This document shows positions 1 to 8,648 of a DNA stretch of 64,000 bases, piece after piece. Location of the stretch: assembly GCF_030913635.1 (NCBI RefSeq), contig NZ_CP133188.1:1054001-1118000 (forward strand), given 5' to 3'. Source of the stretch: Sedimentibacter sp. MB35-C1 (lineage in GTDB: Bacteria > Bacillota > Clostridia > Tissierellales > Sedimentibacteraceae). Position 1 is the stretch's first letter; the number at the start of each line of letters is the position of its first letter. Under the pieces are notes generated by a model that saw only the letters and a program-made list of their open reading frames with translations, searched no databases and was not told the origin of the DNA. Both the position numbers and the translations under genes were made by a program.

Positions 1-216
1 AGTGCAGGTTCTGCCCCGTTCAATATATTTATACAGCCAGCGTTATTCACGAGTGGCTTTTACCTTATAATATGCTTGTACGGCTTATGGGTTACTTGTT
101 TTTTAACGGAATCATATTACCTTACAAATAGTTGGCTGAGTGCTGGTATTTCTTATATTTCAATTCTTTTCGGGATTTTTGCTTTTTATTGCTTTATAAA
201 AATAATTATGATATAA
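1..216 (+). CDS. C-terminal end of an integral membrane protein (5' end outside window)
   Basis: The frame starting at base 1 stays open to a TAA at 214-216 and gives 71 residues without the protein's start. The fragment is strongly hydrophobic, with about two to three membrane segments rich in Phe, Ile, Leu and Tyr and few charges, ending in Lys-Ile-Ile-Met-Ile. I do not recognise the family from this piece. The stop codon overlaps the -10 box of the dnaX promoter, so the gene ends right where dnaX transcription begins. Confidence 0.55.
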   Translation, partial: SAGSAPFNIFIQPALFTSGFYLIICLYGLWVTCFLTESYYLTNSWLSAGISYISILFGIFAFYCFIKIIMI

Positions 217-217
217 T
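189..217 (+). promoter_or_regulatory. Sigma-A-type promoter of dnaX
   Basis: TTGCTT at 189-194 and TATAAT at 212-217 are separated by exactly 17 bp. The expected transcription start is near 224, just before the Shine-Dalgarno sequence and GTG start of dnaX at 245. It overlaps the 3' end of the preceding membrane-protein gene. Confidence 0.65.
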
Positions 218-244
218 TTTTAAAAATAACCAGAGCGAGGTCAG

Positions 245-1939
245 GTGGTTAAATTGTCACATCAAGCAATATACAGGAAATTTCGGCCCAAAACATTTGA
301 TGATGTTCTTGGACAGGAGCATGTTACAAGGACGCTAAAAAATCAAATAATGACGGATAATATCGCTCATGCTTATCTTTTCAGCGGTATAAGGGGAACA
401 GGCAAGACTTCCACGGCAAAAATATTTTCAAGAGCTGTAAATTGCCTTAATAACCATGACGGCAATCCGTGCAACGAATGTGAAATATGTAAAAGCATCC
501 TGAATGAAACCAATATGGATGTTATAGAAATGGATGCTGCTTCAAATAACGGCGTTGAAGATATAAGAGAATTACGCGACAAGGTTAAGTTTCTTCCCGT
601 AAAGAGCCGATACAAGGTATACATAATAGATGAAGTTCATATGCTTTCAAAAGGAGCATTTAATGCTCTGCTCAAGACGCTTGAAGAGCCTCCGGAGCAT
701 TTATTGTTCATACTTGCAACGACAGAACCTCAAAAAATTCCGGCTACAATTCTGTCGAGATGTCAAAGGTTTGATTTAAAAAGAATTAAATCTGATGTAA
801 TTGTAGAGAATATGAAAAGCATATGTGAAGAAATTGGTATAGAATACGATGAAAAAGCGTTAAGTCTTATTGCAGCAAACTCGGAAGGTGCAATGAGAGA
901 CGCACAGAGCATACTGGACAGGTGTATATCATTTAATGAGGATAAAATCGATTATGAAACTGTGATAAATCTTCTTGGGACGGTAAATTATCAGGTCGTG
1001 TTAGAAGCTGCTAATTACATGGTAGATAAAGATATAAAAAGCACCATGGTTTTGGTAGACGACATATTGAATAGGGGTAAGGAAATTTTATCTTTCCTTG
1101 ACGAACTGATAGTTTGCTTCAGAAATATGATGATTATAAAGTCAACCGGTTTAACTGATAACATAATCAGAATGTCGGAAGAAGAAGCAGGAGATCTGAA
1201 AAAATTAAGCAACAGGGTTTCCATTGATGAAATCGTTGAATTTATCGAGGAGCTTTCGTCTGCTCAATTAGAATGTAAACGTGCCTTAAATCCTAGGGTC
1301 TTATTGGAAGCTAAGCTGATAAAAATGCTCAACAAGGTTGAAGATCTAAACATCGGTTCATTGATTAATAGAATAGAAGAACTTGAAAATAGTATTAAAA
1401 ACGGAAATACGGCAACTGTTATTAAAACAAAACCGCCTGCCGGCAGACACGTTGCGGCTGAGACTAGGAAAAAATCTGCTCCAGCAGGAAATGCTTTGAA
1501 CCCGGAGAACTTTGAAATTAAAAAACAAGATACTTCAGAAAAAATTGTTAAAGAAGAACAATTTGAAAATAAAAGTGATGAAGCAATATACAATGCCATT
1601 ATAAATAATTGGCAGGCAATACTTAAAAAGGTAAGAAGTGAAAATGCAGGACTTCAAGCAATAATACGAGAGTCTAGATTGCATGAGGTTAAAAATAAAA
1701 AAGCTGTATTTGAATTTGACCCCAAATTTACTTTTCATATAAATGCTGCAAATCAACCAAAAAATAAAGTGAAATTCAAGGAAGTTTTGAGCGGAATTTT
1801 AAATGAAGAGTGTGAAGTAGAATTTACGATAAAAAAAGATGAAAAACCAATTAAACCCAAACATACAATAGAAGATATATATGAAGATGTTGTAAGAGAG
1901 TTTGGAGAAGAAATAGTGGAATTTAAGCAGGAGGATTAA
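245..1939 (+). CDS. dnaX: DNA polymerase III subunits gamma and tau
   Basis: This 564-residue protein is the clamp-loader motor subunit, which loads the beta sliding clamp and links leading- and lagging-strand polymerases in the replisome. The AAA+ module carries Walker A GIRGTGKT at residues 48-55, zinc-binding cysteines at 67, 76, 79 and 82, Walker B YIIDEVH at about 126-132, and an SRC sensor motif near 170. A charged linker and tau-type C-terminal region follow. The start is GTG, with a gcgagg-type ribosome binding site just upstream; a TTG three codons later is the alternative. It begins the usual dnaX-ybaB-recR operon. Confidence 0.97.
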   Translation: MVKLSHQAIYRKFRPKTFDDVLGQEHVTRTLKNQIMTDNIAHAYLFSGIRGTGKTSTAKIFSRAVNCLNNHDGNPCNECEICKSILNETNMDVIEMDAASNNGVEDIRELRDKVKFLPVKSRYKVYIIDEVHMLSKGAFNALLKTLEEPPEHLLFILATTEPQKIPATILSRCQRFDLKRIKSDVIVENMKSICEEIGIEYDEKALSLIAANSEGAMRDAQSILDRCISFNEDKIDYETVINLLGTVNYQVVLEAANYMVDKDIKSTMVLVDDILNRGKEILSFLDELIVCFRNMMIIKSTGLTDNIIRMSEEEAGDLKKLSNRVSIDEIVEFIEELSSAQLECKRALNPRVLLEAKLIKMLNKVEDLNIGSLINRIEELENSIKNGNTATVIKTKPPAGRHVAAETRKKSAPAGNALNPENFEIKKQDTSEKIVKEEQFENKSDEAIYNAIINNWQAILKKVRSENAGLQAIIRESRLHEVKNKKAVFEFDPKFTFHINAANQPKNKVKFKEVLSGILNEECEVEFTIKKDEKPIKPKHTIEDIYEDVVREFGEEIVEFKQED

Positions 1940-1941
1940 AA

Positions 1942-2292
1942 ATGAGCAAGGGTAGAAGAATGCCTATGGGAATGCCCGGAGGCGGAAATATGAATAATAT
2001 GATGAAGCAGGTTCAAAAAATGCAAAAGCAAATGGAAGACATGCAAAAAGAGCTTGAGCAGGCTGAAATGGAAGCAACTGCAGGTGGAGGAGCGATTACA
2101 GTTAGAGTAACTGGAAAGAAAGATCTTCTTGAAGTTAAAATAGATCCCGAGGTAGTAGATAAGGATGATGTTGAAATGCTCGAAGATATGATAGTGGCTG
2201 CAGTTAATGAAGCATTTAGAAAAGTTGATGAAAAGAAGGAAAATGAAATGAATAAAGTTACGGGTGGATTAAATATTCCCGGGTTATTTTAA
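1942..2292 (+). CDS. ybaB: YbaB/EbfC family nucleoid-associated protein
   Basis: This 116-residue DNA-binding protein has the family layout. A Gly/Met-rich N-terminus leads into a helical [20 protein letters not shown] stretch, followed by the conserved [20 protein letters not shown] strand region and a C-terminal helix. Family members form dimers that coat or bridge DNA. A strong AGGAGG-type ribosome binding site precedes the ATG, two bases after the dnaX stop. Its stop overlaps the recR start, as expected for translational coupling. Confidence 0.94.
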   Translation: MSKGRRMPMGMPGGGNMNNMMKQVQKMQKQMEDMQKELEQAEMEATAGGGAITVRVTGKKDLLEVKIDPEVVDKDDVEMLEDMIVAAVNEAFRKVDEKKENEMNKVTGGLNIPGLF

Positions 2293-2888
2293 TGGAGCAA
2301 TATACACCACCTATAACTAAGCTGATAGAAGAGCTTGCAAAGCTTCCCGGCATAGGAAGGAAATCGGCTCAACGCCTTGCTTTTCACATTTTAGATATGA
2401 AAGGCAGCGATGTGTTAGAACTTGCGAAAGCGATAGTTAATGCAAAAAAACTTACTAAACACTGCAAAACTTGTGGGAATTTAACAGAAGGAGATGTTTG
2501 CGGCATCTGCGGAAATGTTAAAAGAGACCATTCGGTAATTTGTGTTGTAGAAGATGTTCGCGATATATCAGCAATGGAGAGGACAAAGGAATACAAAGGC
2601 GTCTACCACGTTCTGCATGGTACCATATCACCTTTGGAAGGAATAGGTCCGGAGGACATAAATATTAAAGGTCTTATAACAAGACTTGATTCAGAGGTGT
2701 CAGAAGTTATTCTGGCAACAAATCCAACAATTGAAGGAGAGGCTACAGCAGTATATATATCAAGGCTTATAAAGCCGATGGGGATAAAGACAACGCGCAT
2801 AGCTCATGGAATACCTGTGGGCGGAGACATAGAATACGCTGATGAAGTAACTCTTATAAGAGCAATGGAGGGTAGAAGAGAAATATAA
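2292..2888 (+). CDS. recR: Recombination mediator RecR
   Basis: This 198-residue protein acts with RecF and RecO to load RecA at single-strand gaps. It has a helix-hairpin-helix (PGIGRKSA, residues 19-26), a four-cysteine zinc finger (C58, C61, C70, C73) and a Toprim domain beginning at CVVEDVRD, with [11 protein letters not shown] further on. The length is normal for the family. The ATG overlaps the ybaB stop as TAATG and has no strong ribosome binding site of its own, so translation is probably coupled. Confidence 0.97.
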   Translation: MEQYTPPITKLIEELAKLPGIGRKSAQRLAFHILDMKGSDVLELAKAIVNAKKLTKHCKTCGNLTEGDVCGICGNVKRDHSVICVVEDVRDISAMERTKEYKGVYHVLHGTISPLEGIGPEDINIKGLITRLDSEVSEVILATNPTIEGEATAVYISRLIKPMGIKTTRIAHGIPVGGDIEYADEVTLIRAMEGRREI

Positions 2889-2948
2889 TAGCAATAGTAG
2901 TTGTACCATCCGAGCGTAGCTCTATTTGGGCAATCGGATTTGTGAAAA

Positions 2949-2966
2949 TGTCATTTTGACAAAATG
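2949..2966. promoter_or_regulatory. TGTC-N5-GACA palindrome upstream of mobA
   Basis: TGTCATTTTGACA (2949-2961) has the same TGTC-N5-GACA form as the two sites at 3767-3800. It also overlaps a perfect CATTTTG-A-CAAAATG inverted repeat (2952-2966). It sits about 145 bp before mobA. I see no sigma-54 promoter (GG-N10-GC) between it and mobA, so its target promoter is unclear. Binding by the sigma-54 activator at 12659 is inference. Confidence 0.4.
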
Positions 2967-3106
2967 TTACTCTTCTTGTGAAAATGTAAGATACATATGG
3001 TATCAAGTACTTTAGTCATATATTTTTATGAAAAACTAAATGATGAATTTGACAGCATATATAATAATACAATATAGGACAAGGGCGTACAGTAAAAGGT
3101 GATGTT

Positions 3107-3712
3107 ATGAATAAATTTGGAACAGCGATGATTTTGGCAGGAGGTAAAAGCTCAAGAATGGGCTTTGACAAACAATTCATAAAAATCAATGAAAAAAGAA
3201 TTGTAAATATAATAGCGGCAAAATTAGAAAAAGAATTTGACGAAATAATTATAATAACCAATAAGGCTGATGAATATAAAGAATCAAAATATAGGATTGC
3301 CGAGGATGTTATAAAAGGTAAAGGACCATTATCAGGAATACATGCCGGACTTAGTATTTGCACGTCAAAATATGCATTTGTGGTGGCTTGTGACATGCCC
3401 AACATTAACATTGATTATATTAAGTATATGAAGAGTATAATAGAAAGCAATGATGTGCAGGGATGTGTAACTAAGTATGAAAACTGGATAGAACCCTTCA
3501 GCGGGTTTTATTCAAAGGATATTTTAGTAAATATAGAGAAACAGCTGAAATCAAATATGAGATCTATTAATAAACTGCTTAAGGAACTGGACATATATTA
3601 TATAAATGAAAAGAAAGCTAGGGAGTTTAGCCCTACGTGGGATATGTTTTTAAATTTAAATACTAAAGATGACTTAAACAATTATTTAGAGGTTACTGAC
3701 AGTATAGATTAA
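3107..3712 (+). CDS. mobA: Molybdenum cofactor guanylyltransferase MobA
   Basis: MobA transfers GMP from GTP to molybdopterin to make the MGD cofactor that DMSO-reductase-family enzymes need. The 201-residue protein opens with the nucleotidyltransferase signature LAGGKSSRMGFDKQ (about residues 10-23) and has the GKGPLSGIHAGL and VVACDMPN motifs of the family. The ATG has an AAAGGTGAT ribosome binding site. It is followed by a strong terminator and then by the molybdoenzyme operon it presumably serves; mobB and moeA lie further on. Confidence 0.93.
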   Translation: MNKFGTAMILAGGKSSRMGFDKQFIKINEKRIVNIIAAKLEKEFDEIIIITNKADEYKESKYRIAEDVIKGKGPLSGIHAGLSICTSKYAFVVACDMPNINIDYIKYMKSIIESNDVQGCVTKYENWIEPFSGFYSKDILVNIEKQLKSNMRSINKLLKELDIYYINEKKAREFSPTWDMFLNLNTKDDLNNYLEVTDSID

Positions 3713-3713
3713 A

Positions 3714-3754
3714 GGTCCTCTTGGGTAAAATATTTTGCCCAAGGGGATTTTTTT
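3714..3754 (+). terminator. Rho-independent terminator after mobA
   Basis: A stem of up to 16 bp (TCCTCTTGGGTAAAA pairing with TTTTGCCCAAGGGGA, with G-T pairs) is followed by seven T residues. It separates mobA from the sigma-54-controlled operon downstream. Confidence 0.85.
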
Positions 3755-3766
3755 ATCTGTCAATTT

Positions 3767-3802
3767 TGTCATAATGACATTCTGTTTTGTCTATTTGACA
3801 AA
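3767..3802. promoter_or_regulatory. Tandem TGTC-N5-GACA sites, candidate upstream activator sequences
   Basis: TGTCATAATGACA (3767-3779) and TGTCTATTTGACA (3788-3800) are both TGTC-N5-GACA palindromes. Their centres are 21 bp apart, two helical turns, so two dimers would lie on the same DNA face. They lie about 155 and 175 bp upstream of the predicted sigma-54 transcription start, the usual place for enhancer sites of NtrC-type activators. A-tract-rich DNA lies between the sites and the promoter. The likely binder is the activator at 12659-13984; this is inference from linkage. Confidence 0.6.
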
Positions 3803-3920
3803 TATTGTAATCGTTATTGGAATTTTAAAAATGCATTTAACAAAAAATTAACAAAATAAACAAAAAATTATACAGCAATATCAACGGATGAGTTACTAAT
3901 CTGACTTTATTATTAGGTGG

Positions 3921-3937
3921 TTGGCATAAATATTGCA
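3921..3937 (+). promoter_or_regulatory. Sigma-54 (-24/-12) promoter of the molybdoenzyme operon
   Basis: TTGGCATAAATATTGCA contains the invariant GG (3923-3924) and GC (3935-3936) exactly 10 bp apart and matches TGGCAC-N5-TTGCA at nearly every position. Transcription would start near 3948, before the TTG start at 3986. It is paired with a sigma-54 activator gene in the same cluster and with upstream palindromes. Confidence 0.8.
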
Positions 3938-3985
3938 TTTCATCTTCAGGCGAACTTGATAAAAATATTCAGAGAGGTGAAGAAC

Positions 3986-6900
3986 TTGAAAAGACGTTCA
4001 TTTTTAAAACTTTTGGGAGGAGTCGGAGCACTAAGCTTTACCGGCTTAACCATAGGTTGTGACAAAAAGGATTCTGTTGATGCAGACGCTCCGGATCAAT
4101 TCCCAAAGCTTTCCAAACTTTCGGGACAAAAGCCAGAAGCGGTTGTGGATGTCAAAACAGGAAAAGTACAAGTTGATGGGTCAATATTGATGAGGCACAG
4201 CGCCTGCTTGGGATGCTACAGCTCATGTGGTAACCGTGTTAAAATTGACAAAAATACTGGAAAAATATTAAGGGTGTATGGAAATCCATATAATCCAAAC
4301 AATGCGGAACCGCATCTTTCTTTTGAAGAACCGCTGGCAGAATCATATCTTGCATTTAGCGGGTATAAAGATAAAGGAAGCATAAACAGAGGAACTTTAT
4401 GCGGCAGAGGAAATGCTACATTGGAAAGTCATTACGATCCTATGAGAACATTGGTTCCTTTAAAAAGAACAAGTGGGCGAGGAGAAGGAAAATGGATGCC
4501 TATAACCTGGGAAGAAGCTGTTGAAGAAACAGTGGAAGGCGGAGAGCTGTTTAAAGACGCCGGTGAAAGTACTTATGTGGAAGGATTTAGGCAAGTAAGG
4601 GATTTAGATACTCTTATTGATGAAAAAGCTCCTGAGCTCGGATCAAAAGCCAATCAATTGGTTTTCTTCGGAGGAAGAGGAGATGGAAGAACATCTTTTG
4701 GAAACAGGTTTATAAACGCTTTTGGAACATTAAACAGTTATAGTCACGGCTATTCCTGAGGCGGCTCAAAAACACCCGTGGGACGGGTTACAGCCGGTGG
4801 TCAAAATATGAGACCTGATATAAACAATGCAGAGTACATATTGTATGAAGGAGCTTTTCCTGGGCACAGCGGAAAGCCTATGCAAACTATAGCAAGACAA
4901 ATAAAATTTGGGGTAAATGAAGGCAGCCTGAAATATTCTGTAGTGGACCCTGTGCTTGTTGGAGGCGCAGTAACTCCATTATATAAAAAAGGTGAATGGG
5001 TTCCCATAAAGCCTGCCACTGACAATGCATTCGGGATGGCACTTATAAGATGGATTATTGAAAATGAAAGATATAATAAGAAATTTTTGTGTTCTCCAAA
5101 TTACGATGCTGCAGTATCCAAAGGGTTTAACAGTTGGACCAATGCTGCGCACCTAGTTATAGATGATCCTGAGCATCCTAATTACAGAAAAATGCTTAGG
5201 GCAGAAGATTTAGGTATGGAGACAGGCAAAGATGAAAAGGACATATTTATTGTAATCGATAATTTAACAAAACAACATGACAGGTTTGATAAAGTAAGCG
5301 AAGCAGATTTATTTTTTGAGGGAAAGGTTGCTGCTGCAGACGGAAAAGAAATACAAGTTAAAACTTCATTTTTACATTTGAAGGATAGCGCCTTTTCACA
5401 TACTATAAAAGAATATTCAAACGCATGCGGAGTGCCTGAGGAAAAAATAAAAGAGATTGCAAATGAGTTTACTTCTCACGGAACAAAGGTAGCCATGGAT
5501 GGTATGGGAAGCACTGCTACAGCTAACGGTGCAGATATAACTATGATTAGTTATATTTTAATGTCTATGGCTGGAAGCCTAAATAAAAAGGGCGGAGCTA
5601 TTATTAGAAGAAATTCGTATAAATCGGCAAGTGACGGACCTAGATATAGAGTAAGTGTCATACCTGATGCACCAAAAAAATCAGGAATAAGAATAAGTCG
5701 TACTGGGGTAAGCTACGAAAGTACTTCTGAATATAAAAATAAGGTTGCAAATGGTGAGAATCCATATCCATCCAAGATGCCTTGGCATCCTGTGGGAAGC
5801 GCGTCTGATAATCAGGCTGTTTTTTCTATTGTTAATAAATACCCTTATCAGGCAAAAATAGTATTTAACTGGATGGCAAATCCTTTGTTGGCTGTTCCGG
5901 CAGCGGCAAAAAAAGAAGTGTTGGAAGCTCTTAAAAGCACTGATAACGTACCGCTGTTTATTTCATGCGATCCTTATATGGGTGAAATGACTGCTCTTGC
6001 AGATTATATAATACCGGATACAACTCCTTATGAGAGCTGGGGACTTGCAAATATCGAAGGGAACTTTTCAGGAAAGGGTCTTACATTGAGATGGCCTATA
6101 GTTGAGCCTGCAACACCTAAGCTTCCTGACGGGAGACATACTTCTTTTGAGACATTTATAATAGATGTTGCAAAGAAAATAAATCTTCCGGGATTTGGAG
6201 ACAGGGCAATGTTTGACGCAAATGATAATTTACTTCCTCTTAATAGCAGAGAAGATTATTTTGTAAGAGGTATTGCCAATATGGCATATGACGGAGAACC
6301 GGTATCAGATATTTCAAAAGATGAAATGGACATGCAAGATTTAGAAAATGCAATGAAAGACTGGAAAAATTCCGTTACGGAGGAAGAATGGCCTAAAGTG
6401 TTAAAGGTAATTTCAAGAGGTGGCAGGTTTGAGGATCACGGTGCCGGATTTGACGGAGATAATCATAAATATCCATATAAAGGTGCTGTAAACTTCTATG
6501 TTGAAAGCTTTGCTAATGGTATAAACTCAATGACAGGCGAGCACTATAGAGGAGTTGCCGCATGGAATCCTGAATCATTCTCCGATGGAACGTTAATTGC
6601 CGACACGTTCCCTGAATCACAGTGGCCGTTTAAAGCTGCGAATTACAAGCCTAAATTCAGAAGTATAAGCATGCTTTCTAACAGTTCCATTATGAGGGAT
6701 TTGAGCAAACATAACTATGTGGAGCTGAACTCTGAGGATGCAGCTAGTCTTGGAATTAGAACTATGGATCTTGTAAAGGTAGTACCTGCAACTGGAGGCG
6801 ATTTTACAGGATATGCTTTGGTCAGAGAAGGAATAGCAAAAGGAACTATAGGAATAGCATACGGATATGGACATTGGGAATACGGAAGCAAGGAATACAG

Positions 6901-7060
6901 CATAGACGGAAAGCCTAATGGAGGGAACAAGGATTTAGGTGCGGGAGTTCATTTGATGAATATATTAGACCCTAAAGTTAATGGATTGTTCGGAATTTCA
7001 GAATCATCCACAGGCGGTCCTGGAAGAAATGGTGGCGCATACAGAATAGAGAAGGTATAA
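3986..7060 (+). CDS. Selenocysteine-containing tetrathionate-reductase-like molybdopterin oxidoreductase, catalytic subunit
   Basis: One frame runs through the TGA at 4757-4759, giving 1024 residues with selenocysteine at 258. The TTG start at 3986 is chosen because an AGAGGTG site precedes it and the product opens with a twin-arginine signal, KRRSFLK (residues 2-8), and a lipobox-like LTIGC; a GTG at 3917 lies before the sigma-54 -24 box. [4Fe-4S] ligands are C74, C77, C81 and C139. The stretches RGEGKW.PITWEE..EE.VEGG and KANQLV resemble TtrA, and HGYS-U-GG falls where TtrA has a catalytic Cys. The enzyme should carry bis-MGD and act outside the membrane. The substrate is unproven: tetrathionate or another sulfur, selenium or arsenic oxyanion. 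Confidence 0.85.
4760..4798 (+). promoter_or_regulatory. Candidate bacterial SECIS element
   Basis: Immediately after the in-frame UGA, CGGCT (4762-4766) can pair with AGCCG (4792-4796), and ACCCG (4774-4778) with CGGGT (4784-4788). The apical loop is UGGGA, separated from the outer stem by an internal loop. Position, two-part stem and G-containing apical loop fit bacterial SECIS hairpins that recruit SelB. The fold was drawn by eye. Confidence 0.65.
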
Positions 7061-7063
7061 AAT

Positions 7064-7756
7064 ATGAACAAATCAATAGCAGAAGAGACTATTTTTGTAG
7101 TAAGTAAGAGACTTGAAATATATGAATTCTTGTCATTTGCCTTTTTAAATACTCCATCTGAAGATATTTTAAATTCCTTGAGAAAAAATGCTGAATTTTT
7201 TAAGGAGCTTTGTCCAGTAAATACAGATTTTTTATATGAAAAAAGTACGGATGATTTCGTTCAGGAATATTATGACAGGTTTTTTGTGCCTACTTCGAAA
7301 TTGTTTGTTCCTTCTCATGAATCTTCCATAAGGAACAGAAAAATAAAAAAGGGTAAAACAATTTACGGTAAAATTGACAGCAATGAAACATTTCATGTAA
7401 AAGCATGTTATGAAATGGTTGATTTCAAAATTCGTGAGCTAAATGGATTCAGTCCTCTTAAGGATAACCACTATCCGGATCATGTAGCTTTTGAACTTGC
7501 ATTTATGGCATACATGGTGAAACTTGAACTGTCAGCATTAAAATGCGGTGATGAAGAAAATTCTGTGAAATGGAAAAAGCTCCAGAATGATTTTCTGGAC
7601 GAGCACTTGAGTAAGTGGATTGGTGATTATGCAGAATTAACCGAGGAAAAAGGAAATGGCATGTATTCTTATTTAAGCTGTATTTCCGCCGCTTGGACGG
7701 TTATGGATTTAGAGCATTTGAATGAAGAATTCATTAAAGACAGAGAGGTGATATAG
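7064..7756 (+). CDS. TorD/DmsD-family molybdoenzyme maturation chaperone
   Basis: This 230-residue cytoplasmic, mostly helical protein carries family hallmarks: YDRFFVPTSKLFVPSHESS (about residues 70-88) and the DHVAFELAFMAYM helix near 140-152. TorD-type chaperones bind the Tat signal of their partner and hold the apoenzyme until Mo cofactor is inserted. It lies 3 bp after the selenoenzyme gene and 1 bp before the Fe-S subunit gene, so that enzyme is the obvious client. Confidence 0.85.
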   Translation: MNKSIAEETIFVVSKRLEIYEFLSFAFLNTPSEDILNSLRKNAEFFKELCPVNTDFLYEKSTDDFVQEYYDRFFVPTSKLFVPSHESSIRNRKIKKGKTIYGKIDSNETFHVKACYEMVDFKIRELNGFSPLKDNHYPDHVAFELAFMAYMVKLELSALKCGDEENSVKWKKLQNDFLDEHLSKWIGDYAELTEEKGNGMYSYLSCISAAWTVMDLEHLNEEFIKDREVI

Positions 7757-7757
7757 T

Positions 7758-8351
7758 ATGAAAAAGTATGGAATGATTATAGATTTAAAGCGCTGTGTGG
7801 GATGCCATGCGTGTACCATAAGCTGCAAAATGGAAAATGAGATTCCGGAAGGCTGCTTTAACACTTGGGTTGAAGAATGGGATACTGGCAAATATCCGAA
7901 TGTATCAAGAGTAAAATTACCTAAGATGTGTAATCACTGCGTGGATGCGCCGTGTATCGAAGCTTGTCCCGTAGATGCAACATTTGCCGTTGAAGGCGGT
8001 ATAGTAGTTGTAGATGAAGAGAAATGCATCGGTTGCGGAGCGTGTGTTTCTGCATGTCCTTATGATGCAAGATATATGAACAGTGCAACAAACAAAGCAG
8101 GAAAATGTACATTTTGCATACAAAGGGCAGAAGCCGGAATGATGCCGGCATGTGTAAGCACGTGCATATCCCATGCAAGATTCTTCGGAGATCTCAATGA
8201 TCCAGACTCAGAGGTAAGCAAGCTTATGGCTGAAAACAAAACAGAAGGCTTAAAGGAAGAACTGGGTCTTGAGCTTAATGTTAAATATATCGGACTAAAG
8301 GATGCGTTGAAGAACGGAGAGCCGGAGGAACGTTACAGAGGCGGAAAATAA
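7758..8351 (+). CDS. Four-cluster Fe-S electron-transfer subunit (DmsB/TtrB-like)
   Basis: This 197-residue ferredoxin-like protein has four cysteine groups typical of DmsB, PhsB and TtrB: CVGCHACTISC, CNHCVDAPCIEACP, CIGCGACVSACP, and CTFCIQRAEAGMMPACVSTC. It should pass electrons to the molybdoenzyme through [4Fe-4S] clusters. It lacks its own Tat signal, so export bound to the catalytic subunit is likely. No membrane-anchor gene of the DmsC or TtrC type follows, which leaves the quinol or ferredoxin link open. Confidence 0.9.
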   Translation: MKKYGMIIDLKRCVGCHACTISCKMENEIPEGCFNTWVEEWDTGKYPNVSRVKLPKMCNHCVDAPCIEACPVDATFAVEGGIVVVDEEKCIGCGACVSACPYDARYMNSATNKAGKCTFCIQRAEAGMMPACVSTCISHARFFGDLNDPDSEVSKLMAENKTEGLKEELGLELNVKYIGLKDALKNGEPEERYRGGK

Positions 8352-8378
8352 AGAAGGGGTTTTCGCAAGGAGAAAAAC

Positions 8379-8555
8379 ATGTTTAAAATGGGTGCAACAG
8401 AATTAATTTTAATACTTGGCATTGCGTTGATAGTATTTGGACCAGGAAAGCTGCCGGAAATTGGAAAAGCATTGGGAAAATCTATAACTGAATTTAAAAC
8501 TCATGCCAATAAATCCTATGATGCTACGATAGAAAAATCAGAGGACAAGGAATAA
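8379..8555 (+). CDS. tatA: Twin-arginine translocase subunit TatA
   Basis: This 58-residue protein has a short N-terminal membrane helix (ATELILILGIALIVFGPGKLP) with the Phe-Gly-Pro hinge, followed by an amphipathic helix (EIGKALGKSITEFK) and a charged tail, the TatA layout. An AAGGAG ribosome binding site precedes the ATG at 8379. Location in the operon of a Tat-dependent enzyme fits a dedicated translocase component. No tatC is present in the window. Confidence 0.9.
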   Translation: MFKMGATELILILGIALIVFGPGKLPEIGKALGKSITEFKTHANKSYDATIEKSEDKE

Positions 8556-8560
8556 CCATA

Positions 8561-8597
8561 TGAAAGCAAGGCTTATTTTGCCTTGCTTTCAAAGTTT
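8561..8597 (+). terminator. Terminator-like hairpin after tatA
   Basis: TGAAAGCAAGGC (8561-8572) pairs perfectly with GCCTTGCTTTCA (8580-8591) around a 7-nt loop. The following tail is only moderately T-rich, so partial termination between the structural genes and the downstream sensor genes is possible. Confidence 0.6.
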
Positions 8598-8648
8598 ATT
8601 AAATTACTTTAGACAGTGAGAAGCTAGTAATTATATGCGGAGATGTTT

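Noticed and set aside
132-338. 68-codon frame overlapping the dnaX start
   Set aside because: It overlaps the promoter and the real dnaX reading frame and has no family features.
3049-3078. Sigma-A promoter for mobA at TTGACA 3049
   Set aside because: No convincing -10 box lies 16-18 bp away; only TATAGG at 18 bp, so I did not list it as a promoter.
4778-7060. Separate gene starting at GTG 4778
   Set aside because: There is no ribosome binding site, it starts inside the SECIS-like hairpin, and it lacks the N-terminal Fe-S part of the enzyme. It is the continuation of the selenoprotein.
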